The notes below the pieces were generated by a model. That model saw only the letters and a list, made by a program, of their open reading frames with translations, was not told the DNA's origin and made no database searches. Source: JBBQUN01 sp963717115 (lineage in GTDB: Bacteria > Actinomycetota > Acidimicrobiia > Acidimicrobiales > SZUA-35). Taken from it: a DNA stretch of 64,000 bases. This document shows positions 11,398 to 19,618 of this stretch, one piece after another; the first letter of the stretch is position 1; every line of letters begins with the position of its first letter. The DNA is taken from the NCBI GenBank assembly GCA_963717115.1, contig CAVQVO010000002.1, positions 372,001 through 436,000 on the forward strand. The letters are read 5' to 3'. The position numbers and the translations under genes were made by a program.

Positions 11398-11868
11398 CTA
11401 GGTCTCGATCGTCCCGCTCGAGCCGGCGTTCGCCGATCCCCCGGTCACGGCCGCCCTGGCGACCTGCAGCATGGTGGCGATTGCCCCTGCCGACGTCCAC
11501 CACTCGATCCGATCGGCCATCACGCACAGGGCCACCGGATCGGCGTCGGCGTCGAAGAACGATTCGGCGGCGCGATCCATGAGCTGCTCGATCCGTGTTT
11601 CGTCGCGCACGACTGCGGCCCGTCCGGCGAACGACACCCAGACGTCGTCGTCGGCAACGGCGGCGTTGACCGGCGCCGCATCGATCGGTCCGACCCACGA
11701 CGCCTTGCCATCGACCAGGAACCAGACGTCGCCGTTGACGTCGATGTCCTGCACCGTGACGGGTCGAGACGACAGGGTGCCGCGTTCGTCGACACTGGTG
11801 ACCATGGCCGTGCGCACCCCTTCGAGGCGCTGCTGCACGTCGCTCACGGTTCGCAGCTCGTCACTCAC
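11398..11868 (-). CDS. Pyridoxamine 5'-phosphate oxidase-fold protein (general stress protein 26-like)
   Basis: A 156-residue flavin-reductase-like split barrel. TAMVTSVDERGTLSSRPVTV is the typical opening, GDVWFLVDGKASWVGPI follows, then NAAVADDDVWVSFAGRAAVV and IEWWTSAGAIATMLQVARA near the end, matching the GSP26/YzzA-like group. Related actinobacterial proteins bind FMN or F420; the cofactor here is undecided. The GTG start at 11868 overlaps the stop of the upstream small membrane protein by four bases, so the two form a co-translated pair ending at the hairpin at 11309. Confidence 0.8.
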   Translation of the reverse strand: MSDELRTVSDVQQRLEGVRTAMVTSVDERGTLSSRPVTVQDIDVNGDVWFLVDGKASWVGPIDAAPVNAAVADDDVWVSFAGRAAVVRDETRIEQLMDRAAESFFDADADPVALCVMADRIEWWTSAGAIATMLQVARAAVTGGSANAGSSGTIET

Positions 11869-12209
11869 TTCGACACACCCTCTCGCTGATCGTCGCGATC
11901 GGGGCGGGCGTCCCCCGGGGACGACCCGTTCTGCGAGGTGGACTTCTCGGTGGCCTTCGTCGTGGTCTCGTCGGCCGAGCCGCGGCCGCGGAGGTAGTAG
12001 TAGGCCGAGCCGAGGACCGCCAGGGCGATCACCAGGACTCCGAGGCGGCGCTTGGCCAGGCGCGAGATCGCGAAGGCGGCGGCAGGTTCGGCGACGTCGT
12101 GCACCAGGTCGGTGGCGGTGTCGGCGACGGCGTGGGCCACCCGCTCGACCAGGCCAACGGCGGCATCGGTGTCGGGCATGTCCGGCAGGTTGGTCATGAT
12201 GTCAGGCAT
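11865..12209 (-). CDS. Small single-pass membrane protein of unknown function
   Basis: About 114 residues. An N-terminal amphipathic Ala/Val-rich region (LVERVAHAVADTATDLVHDV) is followed by a basic stretch AKRRLG, one transmembrane helix (LGVLVIALAVLGSAYYYL) and a charged low-complexity tail (Thr/Lys/Ser then Asp/Arg). It is not recognised as a named family. The frame ends with a four-base overlap on the PNPOx-fold gene, supporting a real two-gene unit. Start ATG 12209 is a guess; in-frame ATGs at 12197 and 12179 are possible, and none has a good ribosome site. Confidence 0.6.
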   Translation of the reverse strand: MPDIMTNLPDMPDTDAAVGLVERVAHAVADTATDLVHDVAEPAAAFAISRLAKRRLGVLVIALAVLGSAYYYLRGRGSADETTTKATEKSTSQNGSSPGDARPDRDDQREGVSK

Positions 12210-12314
12210 GGCGGGGTTGTGCCCGGCGGTGCGGCATCGAAACCTCGTCACGGTCGACCCGATCACGATCGACCGCTGCCTCGCCGGCTGCTGGACGACA
12301 GGCTTCGGACGACG

Positions 12315-13103
12315 TCAGCCGATCCCGCGTAGGAGGAGGTCGATCGTCCGCTGGGGGAACGCTCGAGCGACCGGGAACGCCATGGCCCGCTTCGGGAGAC
12401 GGACGCACTGGCGATTCTTCTCGATCGCCGACACGACCTCCTTGGCAACCCGTTCACGAGGCACGTTGGGCAGGAGCTGCATGCGACGCATACGGGTGAA
12501 GGCCTTCTCGGTGGGCGGGCAGGAAGTCACGTGGGCGAGCATGTCGGTCGGGATCGGGCCGAGCTCGACGATGGTGGTCCCGATGCCCGTTCCCCGAAGC
12601 TCCCGGCGCAGGATGCCGGTGAAGTTGGAAAGGCCGGCCTTGGTCGAGCAGTACAGGGACATGCCGGTGAACCCACCACTCCCCGCCATCGACGACACGT
12701 TGACGATCTGTCCGGTTCGACGAACGGTCATGCTCGCCAGGGCCTGACGACAGAGTTCGATCGGCGTCAGCAGATTGATCTGATGGATCCGTTCGACGTC
12801 CTCGGCCGTGGCGTCGGCGAAGTAGCCGACCGCGTCGATGCCGGCGTTGTTGATCAGCACGTCGATCGGGCCACCGAGCGCGGCTTCACAGCGAGCGATC
12901 AGACCGGCGACCGCCGCTCGGTCGCCGAGATCGGCAGGTACCGCGACGGCGTCGGGCAGCGATGCCGCCACCGCCTCGAGCAATTCGGCGTTGCGGGCCA
13001 CCAGCGCCAGCGAAGCGCCCCGCTGAGCGAGATCGCGGGCGATGGCCTCGCCGATCCCTCGTGATCCTCCGGTGACGACGACACGCTTGGCGTTCAAGTC
13101 CAT
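12315..13103 (-). CDS. SDR family oxidoreductase (DltE/YqjQ-like)
   Basis: A 262-residue classical SDR. It shows TGGSRGIGEAIA near the start, an Arg after beta-2 (VARNAELLEA) favouring NADP(H), the NNAG motif, catalytic Ser in VNVSSMAGSGG and Y-C-S-T-K (Tyr/Lys pair). A longer C-terminal part with VELGPIPTDML and basic helices is typical of acyl-chain or ketone reductases associated with membranes. No substrate can be assigned. ATG 13103 gives the usual distance to the Rossmann motif. The next gene upstream on this strand is the WS/DGAT at 13179-14621, 75 bases away, so joint transcription in lipid metabolism is possible. Confidence 0.85.
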   Translation of the reverse strand: MDLNAKRVVVTGGSRGIGEAIARDLAQRGASLALVARNAELLEAVAASLPDAVAVPADLGDRAAVAGLIARCEAALGGPIDVLINNAGIDAVGYFADATAEDVERIHQINLLTPIELCRQALASMTVRRTGQIVNVSSMAGSGGFTGMSLYCSTKAGLSNFTGILRRELRGTGIGTTIVELGPIPTDMLAHVTSCPPTEKAFTRMRRMQLLPNVPRERVAKEVVSAIEKNRQCVRLPKRAMAFPVARAFPQRTIDLLLRGIG

Positions 13104-13178
13104 GGCGCCAGTGTGCACCAGATGGGCTCCCTTCACCGGGCCCGGGGCTCGGGTGTGGTCGACGATCGGCTGCGCCGA

Positions 13179-14621
13179 TCAGGCGCCCGCCTTCGCTGCT
13201 CGCTCCCGACGCCGCCGGGGATTCGGGATCGGGGACGGAATCGGTCGCAAGGCCTCGAACTCGGCGATGATGCCGTCGGTCATCGGCGTGAGATCGTCGA
13301 TGCTGTCCCAGTCGCCGGTGATGCCGAAGGCGACCTGGCCGTGGTACGAGAGCATGGCGACACCGACCCGGACTCCCGACGCGATCGGCACGTACGGCAG
13401 GTATTCGCGCATCGCACGTCCGAGGCAGAACAGCTCCTGCCGGGGCCCCGGCACGTTGGTGGTCACCGTGTTGACGCTGCGCTGAGGCAGCCGTCGCAGC
13501 ACCGCGGTTGCCCCGCGGAGCGTGCCCGCCACCAGGACCGGCGGCGCGAACTCACCGAGGGCCGTGAGGTTCTTCCCCGCCGCAGCCTGATGGGAGGACT
13601 TCAGCTCGGTCATCGCCTCGTTCACGGCGGCGAACCGATCGAGCGGATCGGCGAGCTGGACCGGGAGCTCGACGATCAGCGGCGTGACCTGGTTGTTGGG
13701 GCTGTGGTCGTCGGGGTCGCGCACCGACATCGGGACGAGCGTGCGCAAGGTGGCGTCGGTCGGGTCGTCGCCTCGTGCGATCAGCAGCTCACGAAAGCCT
13801 CGGGTCGCCAGCGTGAGCAGCACGTCGTTCACCGTCCCGCCGAGCGCCTGGCGGATGGCGGCCACATCGGCCAGCTCGACACGGGTCCAGGTCCAGCGCC
13901 GATGCGGGCCGATGGCGCCCTCGATCGAGAGCGGGGTCGTCGGGCGGAGGTGCCGACCGTAGTCGGCCGCGCCCCGCACCGTGGCGTTCACCGAAGCGGC
14001 CAAGCGACGCGGCCTGCGCAGCACCGATCGCACCGCTCGGAACTGTTCGAACGGGCTCGAGACGAGCCGGGCCAGCGCGGTCTGGGCCAGCAGCGTCTCG
14101 CTGGGTTCGGGAGTCGGCACCCAGACGACGTCGGGCGGATCGATCCCGGCCGTCGGATCGTCGTCGAGCATCACCGTCATCAGGTCGGTGCCCGAGATCC
14201 CGTCGACCATGCAGTGATGGACCTTGCTGACCATCGCCCAGGCCCCCGAGCCGAAGCTCTCGTCGAGACCCTCGACGATCCACGCCTCCCACAGGGGGCG
14301 ATGACGATCGAGCTCCTGGGACATCAGCCGGCCGACGAGGTTGCGGAGGTCGTCGGCACTTCCCGGTGCGGGAAGCGCCGTGTGGCGGACGTGATAGCGG
14401 AGACTGAAATGCGGATCGTCGACCCACACGGGACGACCGAGTCCGGCCGGCACGAAGCGCACACGTTGGCGATAGCGGTGCAGGCGCGGCAACTTCGACT
14501 CGACCAGTGCGACGATCGAGTCGAACGGGGGCGGTGGGCCGTCGAAGACGGCGACCGACCCGACGTGCATGTGCGAGACGCCGTCCTCGACGTGGAGGAA
14601 CAGTGAGTCGAGCGGGCTCAT
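13179..14621 (-). CDS. Wax ester synthase/diacylglycerol acyltransferase (WS/DGAT)
   Basis: A 480-residue bifunctional acyltransferase of the actinobacterial WS/DGAT family, which esterifies acyl-CoA to fatty alcohols or diacylglycerol for storage lipid. The N-terminus MSPLDSLFLHVEDGVSHMHV is a family hallmark, as is the catalytic HHxxxDG motif seen as HHCMVDG. Further conserved blocks are GGTVNDVLLTLATRGFRELL with the second ND motif, and NVPGPRQELFCLG near the C-terminus (PLW-like region YLPYVPIASG). Length is typical. ATG 14621 is preferred to the longer frame, whose extra residues are Arg-rich and overlap the divergent intergenic region. Confidence 0.92.
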   Translation of the reverse strand: MSPLDSLFLHVEDGVSHMHVGSVAVFDGPPPPFDSIVALVESKLPRLHRYRQRVRFVPAGLGRPVWVDDPHFSLRYHVRHTALPAPGSADDLRNLVGRLMSQELDRHRPLWEAWIVEGLDESFGSGAWAMVSKVHHCMVDGISGTDLMTVMLDDDPTAGIDPPDVVWVPTPEPSETLLAQTALARLVSSPFEQFRAVRSVLRRPRRLAASVNATVRGAADYGRHLRPTTPLSIEGAIGPHRRWTWTRVELADVAAIRQALGGTVNDVLLTLATRGFRELLIARGDDPTDATLRTLVPMSVRDPDDHSPNNQVTPLIVELPVQLADPLDRFAAVNEAMTELKSSHQAAAGKNLTALGEFAPPVLVAGTLRGATAVLRRLPQRSVNTVTTNVPGPRQELFCLGRAMREYLPYVPIASGVRVGVAMLSYHGQVAFGITGDWDSIDDLTPMTDGIIAEFEALRPIPSPIPNPRRRRERAAKAGA

Positions 14622-14845
14622 GGTGTCCAACGGTCCGACCTCCCGGTGGTTGTCGAGTGTCCGTGGTTCGAACCTACGCTGCCGGGACGACCGGCCACAG
14701 AGCCCAAGGTCATCGCCTTCCCGTCGCCGAACTCCTCCGAAGGTCACTGCGGTGGCGCCCGAGGGGGCCTTTGGCTCTGGTCCGACGACGGCGGAGCGGC
14801 GGATGATGCGGAGAGAGCGAACGCCGAGGAGCTGGAGGCACCGCG

Positions 14846-16201
14846 ATGCGAAGGATCGTGATCATGGGAGCCGGGGGACGCGACTTCCACGACTTCAACG
14901 TCGTGTTCCGAGACGATCCGACGGTGCGGGTGGTCGCGTTCACGGCGGCGCAGATCCCCGGGATCGACGACCGGCGGTATCCCGCCGATCTGGCCGGACC
15001 GGGTCACCCCGATGGCATCCCGATCGTGTCCGAGGACGGACTCGCCGATCTGGTGCAGCGGGAGCAGGTCGACGAGGTCGTGCTCGCCTACAGCGACCTC
15101 GCCCATGTGGACGTCATGCACAAGGCGTCGATCGCCATGGCGGCCGGTGCCGATTTCCGGCTGCTCGGTCCGGCCTCGACGATGCTCGAGAGCACCAAGC
15201 CCGTCATCGCCGTGTGCGCGACCAGGACCGGCTGCGGGAAGTCCCAGACCAGCCGCTGGATCGGCACCCACCTCATCGAGCACGGCCTGCGGGTTGCGCT
15301 CGTCCGGCATCCGATGCCCTACGGCGATCTCGAGGCCATGCGAGTGCAGCGGTTCGCGACCCTGGACGACATCGACGCCGCCGACCCGACCATCGAGGAG
15401 CGCGAAGAGTACGAGGAACCGGTCCGCCAGGGCATGACCGTGTTCGCCGGCGTCGACTACGAGGCGATCCTGCGCCGGGCCGAGGCCGAGGCCGACGTCG
15501 TCATCTGGGACGGCGGCAACAACGACTTCCCCTTCTACCGGCCGGACCTGTTCATCACGGTGACCGATCCGCTCCGACCCGGCCACGAACTCGCCTACCA
15601 CCCGGGTGAGGTCAACGTCCGAATGGCCGACGTCGTGGTGATCAACAAGGTCGATGCCGCTGCGCTCGTGGACGTCGCTGCGATCGCCGGCAACATCGAG
15701 ACCCTCAACCCAGGGGCGGTCATCGTGAAGACCGCATCACCCGTGGAGCTCGGCCCGGGCCCATCGCTCGTCGGTCGTCGGGTGCTCGTCATCGAGGACG
15801 GACCGACCATCACCCACGGCGGGATGCCGTACGGCGCGGGAACCGTTGCCGCACTCGAGGCGGGGGCGACGACGCTCGTCGACCCGCGCCCCTTCGCCGT
15901 GGGGTCCCTGGCCACGACCTTCGAGCGGTTCCCCCACATCACCAACGTCCTGCCCGCCATGGGGTACGGGCCCGACCAACTCGACGACCTGGCGAGGACG
16001 GTCGCCGGGGCGGACTGCGATGTCGTCGTCACCGGCACCCCGATCGATCTCGGGCGGTTGATCGACCTCGCCCACCCCGTCCGCCACGCCCGCTATTCGC
16101 TTCGCGAGACCGGGGAGCCGAGCCTCAGCGGCCTGCTGGCCCCCCACATCGCCGAATGGCTGGCGCAACGGACCCCGGACGCCGTCGTCGCGCCGAGGTG
16201 A
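14846..16201 (+). CDS. Cyclic 2,3-diphosphoglycerate synthetase-like P-loop protein
   Basis: A 451-residue protein resembling archaeal cyclic 2,3-diphosphoglycerate synthetase (CpgS, ~460 residues). It has an N-terminal Rossmann-like domain (RRIVIMGAGGRDFHDFN) and a P-loop ATRTGCGKSQTSRW near residue 130. Downstream are VIWDGGNNDFPFYRPDLFIT, which is very characteristic, VVVINKVDAA (guanine-specificity-like NKxD) and a C-terminal THGGMPYGAG motif. In methanogens the enzyme makes the thermoprotectant cDPG from 2,3-bisphosphoglycerate and ATP. Mesophilic bacterial homologues exist but their products are mostly untested, so a GTPase/kinase of other role is equally possible. ATG 14846 has a GGAGGCACCG site upstream (GGAG at ~14831). 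It is divergent from the WS/DGAT. Confidence 0.78.
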   Translation: MRRIVIMGAGGRDFHDFNVVFRDDPTVRVVAFTAAQIPGIDDRRYPADLAGPGHPDGIPIVSEDGLADLVQREQVDEVVLAYSDLAHVDVMHKASIAMAAGADFRLLGPASTMLESTKPVIAVCATRTGCGKSQTSRWIGTHLIEHGLRVALVRHPMPYGDLEAMRVQRFATLDDIDAADPTIEEREEYEEPVRQGMTVFAGVDYEAILRRAEAEADVVIWDGGNNDFPFYRPDLFITVTDPLRPGHELAYHPGEVNVRMADVVVINKVDAAALVDVAAIAGNIETLNPGAVIVKTASPVELGPGPSLVGRRVLVIEDGPTITHGGMPYGAGTVAALEAGATTLVDPRPFAVGSLATTFERFPHITNVLPAMGYGPDQLDDLARTVAGADCDVVVTGTPIDLGRLIDLAHPVRHARYSLRETGEPSLSGLLAPHIAEWLAQRTPDAVVAPR

Positions 16202-16251
16202 ACCCGATGGATCGGTGCGCACCGACGGGGAGCACGCACCGGCGCGCGACC

Positions 16252-16791
16252 TCAGGACTCCCCGGCGGCCGCGACGGGATCTTCTTCGGCCCATCCATAG
16301 TGCATGCGTCCGTGGCCGGCATTCGCCGCCATGATGCCGCCGACGGTTCCGTCGGCCCACGGCGCTCCCGGGATCGTCGAGGCGAGATCCTCGTCGGTGA
16401 GCTCGGCGAGCAACGCGATCGTGTCGGCGCGAACCTCCTGGCCGATGCGCACCAGCTCGACGAACGACTTGCCACTGTGCTCGGCCTTCCACTCCTCGGT
16501 CCAGGCATGGATCGACGCCATGATCTCGTCCATCGACTGCGGAGACCCATCGCTGCGCAGGCGGGGCTCCAATCCCGGATCGCCCGAGACGTGCCGCCGG
16601 AACATCGCGTTCCAGTTCCGCTCGATCAGCGTGGTGTGGACGAAATGATCGGCAAAGGACCAGCGGCTCTCGGGGTCGTGCTCGCTGAACGTGCGCGGCG
16701 CGGTCAACTCGTCGACCGTCATCGCTCCGAGTCTCTCGAGCAACCAGGCCCGGTCGCGGTTCAACGTGATCTCGATCTCGATGCGATTCAT
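16252..16791 (-). CDS. DinB-like/ClbS-type four-helix protein
   Basis: A 179-residue helical protein with the DinB/MDMPI-like layout: RDRAWLLERLGAMTVDELTA, a WSFADHFVHTTLIERNWNAM segment with a metal-type His, and a C-terminal NAGHGRMHYGW segment supplying the second His pair. No catalytic role is known for most members. ATG 16791 is chosen, as upstream codons are Gly/Pro/Arg-rich and lie in the intergenic region. It is convergent with the cDPG synthetase-like gene (51-base gap). Confidence 0.72.
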   Translation of the reverse strand: MNRIEIEITLNRDRAWLLERLGAMTVDELTAPRTFSEHDPESRWSFADHFVHTTLIERNWNAMFRRHVSGDPGLEPRLRSDGSPQSMDEIMASIHAWTEEWKAEHSGKSFVELVRIGQEVRADTIALLAELTDEDLASTIPGAPWADGTVGGIMAANAGHGRMHYGWAEEDPVAAAGES

Positions 16792-16891
16792 GGACCGAAC
16801 GTAGTGACCGCGATGGCCCGGGTCGAGCCCGACCTCGCCGCACCGGCCGGGAGTCGTACCCTTCCCGGATGACCCGTTCGACGCCGTCGGA

Positions 16892-17107
16892 TCAGGGACC
16901 GCGCCTCGGCTTCTGGTGACGGAAGGCCGTCCAACCACGGGCCCAACGGCTCGTGGGGCGACCCCGCACCATGACGTAGCGCCCGATCCCGGCAACGGCG
17001 AGACACGTCAACGCCGCCGACCAGGAAACGAGGATCAGCGCCGCGGCACCGACGAGTCCGCCGATCATGAGGAGCCTGGCGATGTCGACGGTCGGGTCGG
17101 TGCTCAT
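16892..17107 (-). CDS. Small membrane protein, unknown
   Basis: A 71-residue frame with two closely spaced hydrophobic stretches (LLMIGGLVGAAALILVSW and ALTCLAVAGIGRYVMV) and a basic Arg/Trp-rich C-terminus. Start is ATG 17107. The amphipathic composition, different from the Arg/Pro noise of shadow frames, supports a real gene. No family recognised. Confidence 0.5.
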   Translation of the reverse strand: MSTDPTVDIARLLMIGGLVGAAALILVSWSAALTCLAVAGIGRYVMVRGRPTSRWARGWTAFRHQKPRRGP

Positions 17108-17288
17108 GGCCTCCCGACACTACGTGGTCCCCGCACTCCGACACGGATCGGTCCTCGGCACGGTCCCGTTCGCGTTCCCGACCCTGGGGAGGTCGATGAG
17201 CAGCGCCCCTGGGATCCCCGGCGATTGGCGGGGCGCAGACCGCCCTGTCCCGAATCGTCTCGAGTCCGATCGACCAGCTCGGGCGTCG

Positions 17289-17936
17289 TCACGACTCCAG
17301 GAGACGTTCCAGCGTGCGGCCCGTGAGGGCACCGACCGTGACGCCCATGGCCACCGCGGCGATCATCCCGGTGCCGGCATGCGCCCAGCCGGGCCAATCG
17401 TTGGGCGCCGTGGACAGCGCCGCGACGGGAAGGCTGACGCCGATCAGCCAGGCGCCCGCCGTGACGCCGATCCAGCGCTGTGAGTCGGCCACGGTCGTCC
17501 GCAGCACGCGCCATTGGGCGTACCCCATCGCCGCGAGCGCCGCGCACCAGGCCGGAACCAACAGCACGACCAGGGCCGGCGTGGGAGCGATGTCTGCGCC
17601 CAGCAATGCGCTCCCTCCCATGCCGACGAACCATGCGAACCCTGCCGCGCCGGCCGTGGCCACGATCCAGCGCCGGCCGTCGACAGAGGGCGCATAACGG
17701 CCGAGGACACGCGCTTGCGTGAAGCCGATGGCTGCGCCCTCGAGCACGCCCGCCAGCGTGAGCCCGACGACGAGGCACGCATCAGCCACCTCGATCGATG
17801 CCAAGGTCACCCCGGTCGCGGCCGGAGGAACGAATCCGACCAGCTCTCCGACCACGAACGCCATCGTCCACCGTCGACGAAGGCCCTCGAGACCGTGCCT
17901 CGGCGTGTCGGCCGTGGTGGTCACCGTGGTCGGCAC
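17289..17936 (-). CDS. Multi-pass membrane protein, unknown
   Basis: A 215-residue hydrophobic protein with about six predicted transmembrane stretches: MAFVVGELVGFVPPAATGVT, ACLVVGLTLAGVLEGAAIGF, WIVATAGAAGFAWFVGMGGS, ALVVLLVPAWCAALAAMGYA, WIGVTAGAWLIGVSLPVAAL and GMIAAVAMGVTVGALTGRTL. Two similar halves each carry a Q-x-R-V-L element (FTQARVLGRY and YAQWRVLRTT), suggesting an internal duplication. Start GTG 17936 overlaps the end of the upstream deazaflavin-fold gene by 16 bases, implying co-translation. No function can be assigned. Confidence 0.7.
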   Translation of the reverse strand: MPTTVTTTADTPRHGLEGLRRRWTMAFVVGELVGFVPPAATGVTLASIEVADACLVVGLTLAGVLEGAAIGFTQARVLGRYAPSVDGRRWIVATAGAAGFAWFVGMGGSALLGADIAPTPALVVLLVPAWCAALAAMGYAQWRVLRTTVADSQRWIGVTAGAWLIGVSLPVAALSTAPNDWPGWAHAGTGMIAAVAMGVTVGALTGRTLERLLES

Positions 17937-18331
17937 AACACGATCACCGTCCGCCGAGCTCGCGACTCGCTCGTGTCGTCACCGAGCACTCGGACTGCAC
18001 GGGGAAACCGCTTCCGGTACGCGTCCAACAACGGCGCGACCGTTTCGGGATCATCGGCCCCGTTCACGGCAATTGCGGTCATCGGCACCCATCGGCGCTG
18101 CAGCAACACGTCGACGTCTCGACTGGATGCGAAGTTCCGCCACCAGGTCTTCGTCTCGGGGCGACCAACGAGGATGATGACATCGTCGCCATCGCGCACG
18201 TATTGGGTCGGCGTGACGATGCGCCGACCCGATCGTCGCCCCGTGTACCGGACGAGATCGGTCGAACCCGAGAGCAGTCGATGCATCGGTGAGCGAAGGA
18301 GCCCCGCCACCACGGAGTTGGCGAAACTCAT
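17921..18331 (-). CDS. Nitroreductase/deazaflavin-fold protein (Ddn-like)
   Basis: A 136-residue protein of the F420H2-dependent deazaflavin reductase type (PF04075-like split barrel). Recognisable elements are an N-terminal helix, VRYTGRRSGRRIVTPTQYVR (the T-x-G-R-x-S-G signature) and VIILVGRPETKTWWRNF (the W-W-x-N element). Most family members in F420-producing actinobacteria bind F420 or menaquinone; the substrate here is unknown. ATG 18331 is used, since the upstream extension to 18577 lacks protein-like composition. It overlaps the downstream membrane protein gene by 16 bases. Confidence 0.72.
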   Translation of the reverse strand: MSFANSVVAGLLRSPMHRLLSGSTDLVRYTGRRSGRRIVTPTQYVRDGDDVIILVGRPETKTWWRNFASSRDVDVLLQRRWVPMTAIAVNGADDPETVAPLLDAYRKRFPRAVRVLGDDTSESRARRTVIVLCRPR

Positions 18332-18632
18332 GGTTTGCCGGTGTCCATGGTCTGAGCCTCCGGCCGATCCCCCACCAGGTCCAGGGCCGTTCGGCACCAG
18401 GGTGCCGCGAATGGGCTGCCCCGTCGCCGGACCACACACGAACCGATCGGCTGCCGCTCCACCAGGGACAATGACCCGGCGTCGGCTCCCTGCCCCTCGT
18501 CGTCGAGGCGTCGGTCTGTCGACGCGAGCGAACGACGACGAGGACTCCGAACGGGGGGCTACTCCCGACCCAACCACGAAATGGCGAGGCCATTCGGAGA
18601 ACCGGCAGCTTCCGGTGGAGCGACCGAACCCG
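18332..18632. other. Gene-free stretch between two minus-strand genes
   Basis: About 300 bases upstream of the Ddn-like gene and downstream of the Usp gene. Open frames here are Arg/Pro/Gly-rich and overlap one another, with no recognisable protein. A promoter for the Ddn-like/membrane protein pair is expected here but no convincing -10/-35 pair is seen. Confidence 0.5.
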
Positions 18633-19361
18633 TCATGGCTCGACTGGCGCAGCGTTCGGACCGACTGCGACGACCACCACGCCGGCTTCGCTGAGCAGGC
18701 CCGACACCACTCGGCTCATCGATGCCCGGCGCGTCGAACGGTCACCTTTCGACCCGACCACGACCAGGCAGCAGTTGCGGGCGGCGACCTCGCCGACGAT
18801 GGCGGCGATCGGGTCCACGGATTCCACGACCAGGTGGCCGCCGGCGTCATTCGGGAGCACGTCGTGGAGGTAGTCGGTGGCCTCGGTTCGAGCCATCGCC
18901 CCGGGCGATGCGTTGGGTGGGGCGACCACCCGGATGCCCACCAGGTCGACGCCTCGAGCCTCGGCCAGACCGGCTGCGAACGGGATGGCGCGCTCGGAGA
19001 CGGGTGATCCGTCCAGAGCGACGAGCACGGGGCCGCCGGCAGCGGCCACCGAGTCTTCGCCGACGCCGGGTCCGACGAGCGCGGCGAGGCCACCCCAGCG
19101 GTCCAGGACGTGTTCGGCGGTCGAGTGCTTTCCCGACCAGCGGGTCGCGTGCGAACTCTCCATCACCGCCAGCGAGGTGTCCCGGAGCCGATCGACGAGC
19201 GTGCCGACCAGGTCGTCGGGAGCCTCCTCGACGTGGACCGTGCGAAGCGGCACGCCGAGGACGGCGGCCAGTTCCCGTCCGACGGCCGAACCACGCTCCG
19301 ACTCGGCCGGTGCGCCGAGCAGGACCACGACTTCCGAAGCCACGTTTCGGTGATCTGCCAT
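18633..19361 (-). CDS. Universal stress protein, tandem Usp domains
   Basis: A 242-residue protein with two Usp folds. The first (~1-100) is degenerate. The second (~110-235) keeps the ATP-binding pattern: PVLVALDGSPVSERAIPFA, VVGSKGDRSTRRASMSRVVS fitting G-2x-G-9x-G(S/T)-like spacing, and the final VVVVAVGP strand. Tandem Usp proteins are common in actinobacteria and respond to hypoxia and redox stress. A small possible frame lies directly upstream at 19370-19570. Confidence 0.82.
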   Translation of the reverse strand: MADHRNVASEVVVLLGAPAESERGSAVGRELAAVLGVPLRTVHVEEAPDDLVGTLVDRLRDTSLAVMESSHATRWSGKHSTAEHVLDRWGGLAALVGPGVGEDSVAAAGGPVLVALDGSPVSERAIPFAAGLAEARGVDLVGIRVVAPPNASPGAMARTEATDYLHDVLPNDAGGHLVVESVDPIAAIVGEVAARNCCLVVVGSKGDRSTRRASMSRVVSGLLSEAGVVVVAVGPNAAPVEP

Positions 19362-19369
19362 TCACGTCC

Positions 19370-19570
19370 TCATTCCCGCTGCCGTCGACGACGACTCACG
19401 TCCAACCGTAGGCACAGATGCGCGTCGGCGGCCACGGACCTTGGTCCGATTCGTTCGACGATCTCATGGTCGACCGGGTCGGCCATCGACCGATCGACGA
19501 CGACGACGGTCGTCTCGACACGGATTTCGGGCACGTTGCCTGCATGGCCACGAAGAATCCGCGCTCGCAA
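19370..19570 (-). CDS. Possible small protein, weak call
   Basis: A 66-codon frame with a TTG start and amino-acid usage that looks protein-like (EIRVETTVVVVDRSMADPVD, then LCLRLDVS). There is a faint resemblance to the N-terminal strand-helix of HPF/RaiA-type ribosome hibernation proteins, but it is too short and weak to name. It could be noise or a truncated gene. Confidence 0.2.
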   Translation of the reverse strand: MRARILRGHAGNVPEIRVETTVVVVDRSMADPVDHEIVERIGPRSVAADAHLCLRLDVSRRRRQRE

Positions 19571-19618
19571 CCGCGCTAACGTTCCGGCCGATCCAACGCC
19601 TCACCGGGGGAATCCGCC

